Shown in pieces: positions 6,007 to 7,763 of a DNA stretch of 7,763 nt. The position numbers and the translations under genes were made by a program. The notes under the pieces are model-generated. The model was given only the letters and a program-made list of their open reading frames with translations, had not been told where the DNA came from and did not search any database. The stretch lies in NCBI GenBank assembly GCA_900755895.1, contig CAAEIG010000213.1, positions 1 through 7,763 of the forward strand. The letters are read 5' to 3'. Source of the DNA: Clostridia bacterium (GTDB lineage: Bacteria > Bacillota > Clostridia > Oscillospirales > Acutalibacteraceae). Each line of letters starts with the position of its first letter. Position 1 is the stretch's first letter.

Positions 6007-6462
6007 GTGAATCGAGAAAATAAGAGAAAATTATACGCAAAAGGCTATTACAAAAACCATCCTTGCAACGAGACATTTACCTGTAAAGTCTGCGGCCGCC
6101 TGGTGACTCCCGGCGGCGCGGGGAGCGATCATCGCAACCACTGCCCCAATTGTCTGTCCAGCCTCCATGTGGATGTGGAACCCGGTGACCGGGAATCCGA
6201 CTGCGGCGGCGTGATGGAGCCGGTGGCGGTCTGGGTGCGAAAAAACGGCGAGTGGGCCATCATCCACCGGTGCCGGCGGTGCGGAGCGTTTTCCTCCAAC
6301 CGGGTGGCGGCGGATGACAACCCCATCAAGCTGATGAGCATTGCCATGAAGCCTCTATGCCAGCCCCCCTTCCCTCTGGAGTATCTCCAGGAGATGACGG
6401 ACCGCATGGGCGGTCAGGGGGAGCTGCCCCTTGCAGGGAGTCGCGATCGGGATGAGGAATAA
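6007..6462 (+). CDS. RNHCP domain-containing zinc-ribbon protein
   Basis: This small, probably cytosolic protein of 151 residues carries the motif RNHCPNC (43-49) that names the RNHCP domain family, whose function is unknown. Likely metal ligands are C26 and C29 (CKVC) with C46 and C49 (CPNC), and a second set C66 (DCGG) with C89 and C92 (CRRC). This suggests one or two zinc ribbons. The N-terminus (first 16 residues) is very basic, compatible with nucleic-acid binding. The last 25 or so residues are low-complexity and charged. The start is GTG 6007, set by AGGAGG at 5993-5998 with an 8-base spacer. Its stop codon lies just before the cinA ribosome site, so the two are probably translationally coupled. 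Family assignment is firm; a role in RNA or ribosome biology would be a guess. Confidence 0.9.
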   Translation: MNRENKRKLYAKGYYKNHPCNETFTCKVCGRLVTPGGAGSDHRNHCPNCLSSLHVDVEPGDRESDCGGVMEPVAVWVRKNGEWAIIHRCRRCGAFSSNRVAADDNPIKLMSIAMKPLCQPPFPLEYLQEMTDRMGGQGELPLAGSRDRDEE

Positions 6463-6476
6463 AGGAGGAATACCCG

Positions 6477-7733
6477 ATGAATGCAGAGATCATCTCTGTT
6501 GGCACCGAGCTGCTCTTAGGGCAGGTGGTCAACTTGGATACGGCCATTGTGGCCCAGGAGCTTTCCGGCTTGGGGATCAATCTGTTGTACTCCGCTGTGG
6601 TTGGCGACAATGTGGAGCGTTTGAAGCATGCGGTGAATACTGCCATCTCCCGCAGCGACCTGTTGATTATGACAGGTGGTTTGGGACCCACCACCGACGA
6701 CCTGACCAAGGAGACCACTGCGGCCTGTGCCGGGAAAAAGCTGGTGCTTCACCAGCCCAGCCTGGACCGGATTCTCAACTACTTCAACGAGAAGAAAGTC
6801 AGCTCCAACCAGGAGAAGCAGGCCTGGCTGCCCGAGGGCTGCACGGTGTTCCAAAACGACAATGGCACAGCCCCTGGCTGCGCGTTTCAGGCGGAGAACG
6901 GTTGCACCGTGATCATGCTGCCGGGACCTCCTTCTGAGCTGACCCCCATGCTGAAGAACTACGTGGTGCCCTTCTTGAAGAAGGAGCAGGAGTATGTGAT
7001 TGTCTCCCATAACGTGCACATTTACGGCCGGGGCGAGGCTCCTGTGGCCCAGATGCTGGACGACCTGATGGACGGGGAAAATCCCACTCTGGCTCCCTAC
7101 GCCAAAGAGGGTGAGTGCTATATGCGCGTCACGGCCAAGGCTCCTACGGAGGAGCAGGCGGACGCCATGTGCCAGCCCCTGATCGAGGAGATCAAGCGCC
7201 GGGTGGGGGACTTTGTCTACAGTGTGGACGTGGAGACCCTGGAGGAGCTGGTGGTTTCCGAGTTGAAAGCCAAGGGTAAGAAACTGGCCACAGCGGAATC
7301 CTGCACAGGAGGTCTGCTGAGCAAGCGGATCACCGATGTTCCCGGTTCTTCCGAGGTCTTTGAGATGGGCTGTGTCACCTACGCTAACCAGGCCAAGGAA
7401 GATCTGCTCTCCGTCTCTCACGAGACCTTGGAGCAGTACGGCGCGGTGAGCCCCCAAACTGCCCGGGAGATGGCCGAGGGAATCGTGCGGCGTTCCGGCA
7501 GCGACTTGGGCATTGGTATCACAGGGATCGCCGGCCCCGATGGGGGCACCGCTGAGAAGCCCGTGGGCCTGATCTACATAGCCCTCAGCGATGGGGAGAA
7601 TACCTGGGTGACCAAGCGCTCTCCCATCGGCAGGACCAAGAGCCGGGAGTGGCACCGCCATTGTGCGGCCAGCCAGGCATTGGACATGGTTCGACGTTGG
7701 TTGGAAGGTCTGCCCGTGGTGGCGGAATCGTAA
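6477..7733 (+). CDS. cinA: CinA family protein: MoCF-like domain fused to NMN deamidase (PncC) domain
   Basis: The 418-residue protein has the standard full-length CinA architecture. The N-terminal MoCF/COG1058 domain (about 1-170) shows GTELLLGQ (9-16), GGLGPTTDD (67-75) and LPGPPSE (148-154). In studied CinA proteins this domain hydrolyses ADP-ribose. The C-terminal domain (about 255-410) is the PncC-type amidohydrolase with TAESCTGG (272-279) and ITGIAGPDGG (348-357), which converts NMN plus water to NaMN and ammonia. Together they suit salvage of pyridine nucleotides, with NaMN re-entering the route that ends at NadE, encoded earlier in this window. The name comes from competence-induced CinA, but no competence gene is seen here. 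ATG 6477 follows AGGAGG (6463-6468) at an 8-base spacing and 14 bases after the RNHCP stop codon. The frame is complete. Confidence 0.95.
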   Translation: MNAEIISVGTELLLGQVVNLDTAIVAQELSGLGINLLYSAVVGDNVERLKHAVNTAISRSDLLIMTGGLGPTTDDLTKETTAACAGKKLVLHQPSLDRILNYFNEKKVSSNQEKQAWLPEGCTVFQNDNGTAPGCAFQAENGCTVIMLPGPPSELTPMLKNYVVPFLKKEQEYVIVSHNVHIYGRGEAPVAQMLDDLMDGENPTLAPYAKEGECYMRVTAKAPTEEQADAMCQPLIEEIKRRVGDFVYSVDVETLEELVVSELKAKGKKLATAESCTGGLLSKRITDVPGSSEVFEMGCVTYANQAKEDLLSVSHETLEQYGAVSPQTAREMAEGIVRRSGSDLGIGITGIAGPDGGTAEKPVGLIYIALSDGENTWVTKRSPIGRTKSREWHRHCAASQALDMVRRWLEGLPVVAES

Positions 7734-7763
7734 CGAAATCATAAAAAACGGCGCGCCTACTGG
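7734..7763 (+). other. Short non-coding end of window after cinA
   Basis: The 30 bases after the cinA stop contain an A-run (7743-7748) followed by the palindrome GGCGCGCC (7750-7757). A-run plus GC-rich arm is how the left half of a bidirectional terminator often looks, but the right half would be outside the window, so this cannot be decided here. Confidence 0.25.

Noticed and set aside
7750..7757. GGCGCGCC palindrome as an attachment or regulatory site
   Set aside because: An eight-base GC palindrome is expected in GC-rich DNA, and the window ends before any partner sequence can be seen.

Overview
All supported genes in this GC-rich window (about 60% GC by eye) lie on the + strand. The protein styles, strong AGGAGG-type ribosome sites, GTG starts and an RNHCP-domain protein suggest a Gram-positive anaerobe of the Clostridia, most likely an Oscillospiraceae-type gut bacterium. 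That placement is an inference from style and gene content, not from a marker gene.

Layout. Positions 1-141 are the Pro/Thr-rich tail of a protein that starts outside the window. A hairpin (153-181) follows, and then the first complete gene, nadE (216-2129, glutamine-dependent NAD+ synthase). A D-2-hydroxyacid dehydrogenase follows after 42 bases, and a cysteine desulfurase 13 bases after that. A 319-base gap (4345-4663) separates the desulfurase from thiI (4664-5839). It is filled with hairpins, including two diverged copies of a 55-base element. After thiI comes a hairpin that may act as a weak terminator, then a structured leader of about 110 bases. The leader precedes a small zinc-ribbon RNHCP-domain gene (6007-6462). 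Its stop codon abuts the ribosome site of cinA (6477-7733), which fuses a CinA/MoCF-like domain to an NMN-deamidase domain. The last 30 bases hold no gene.

How the genes fit together. The cysteine desulfurase probably passes sulfur as a persulfide to ThiI for 4-thiouridine in tRNA. This ThiI lacks the rhodanese domain, as in Bacillus. NadE and the C-terminal domain of CinA both serve NAD metabolism: NMN is deamidated to NaMN, which feeds back to NadE through NaAD. The dehydrogenase is a consumer of NAD(P)H with unknown substrate. These are conserved housekeeping genes; no defence system, prophage, transposase, tRNA or rRNA is visible.

The least explained parts are non-coding. One is the paired 55-base element between the desulfurase and thiI, whose two copies differ by compensatory base-pair swaps in a hairpin stem. 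The other is the leader before the RNHCP gene, where a CCTCC segment can pair either inside an upstream stem or with the ribosome site.
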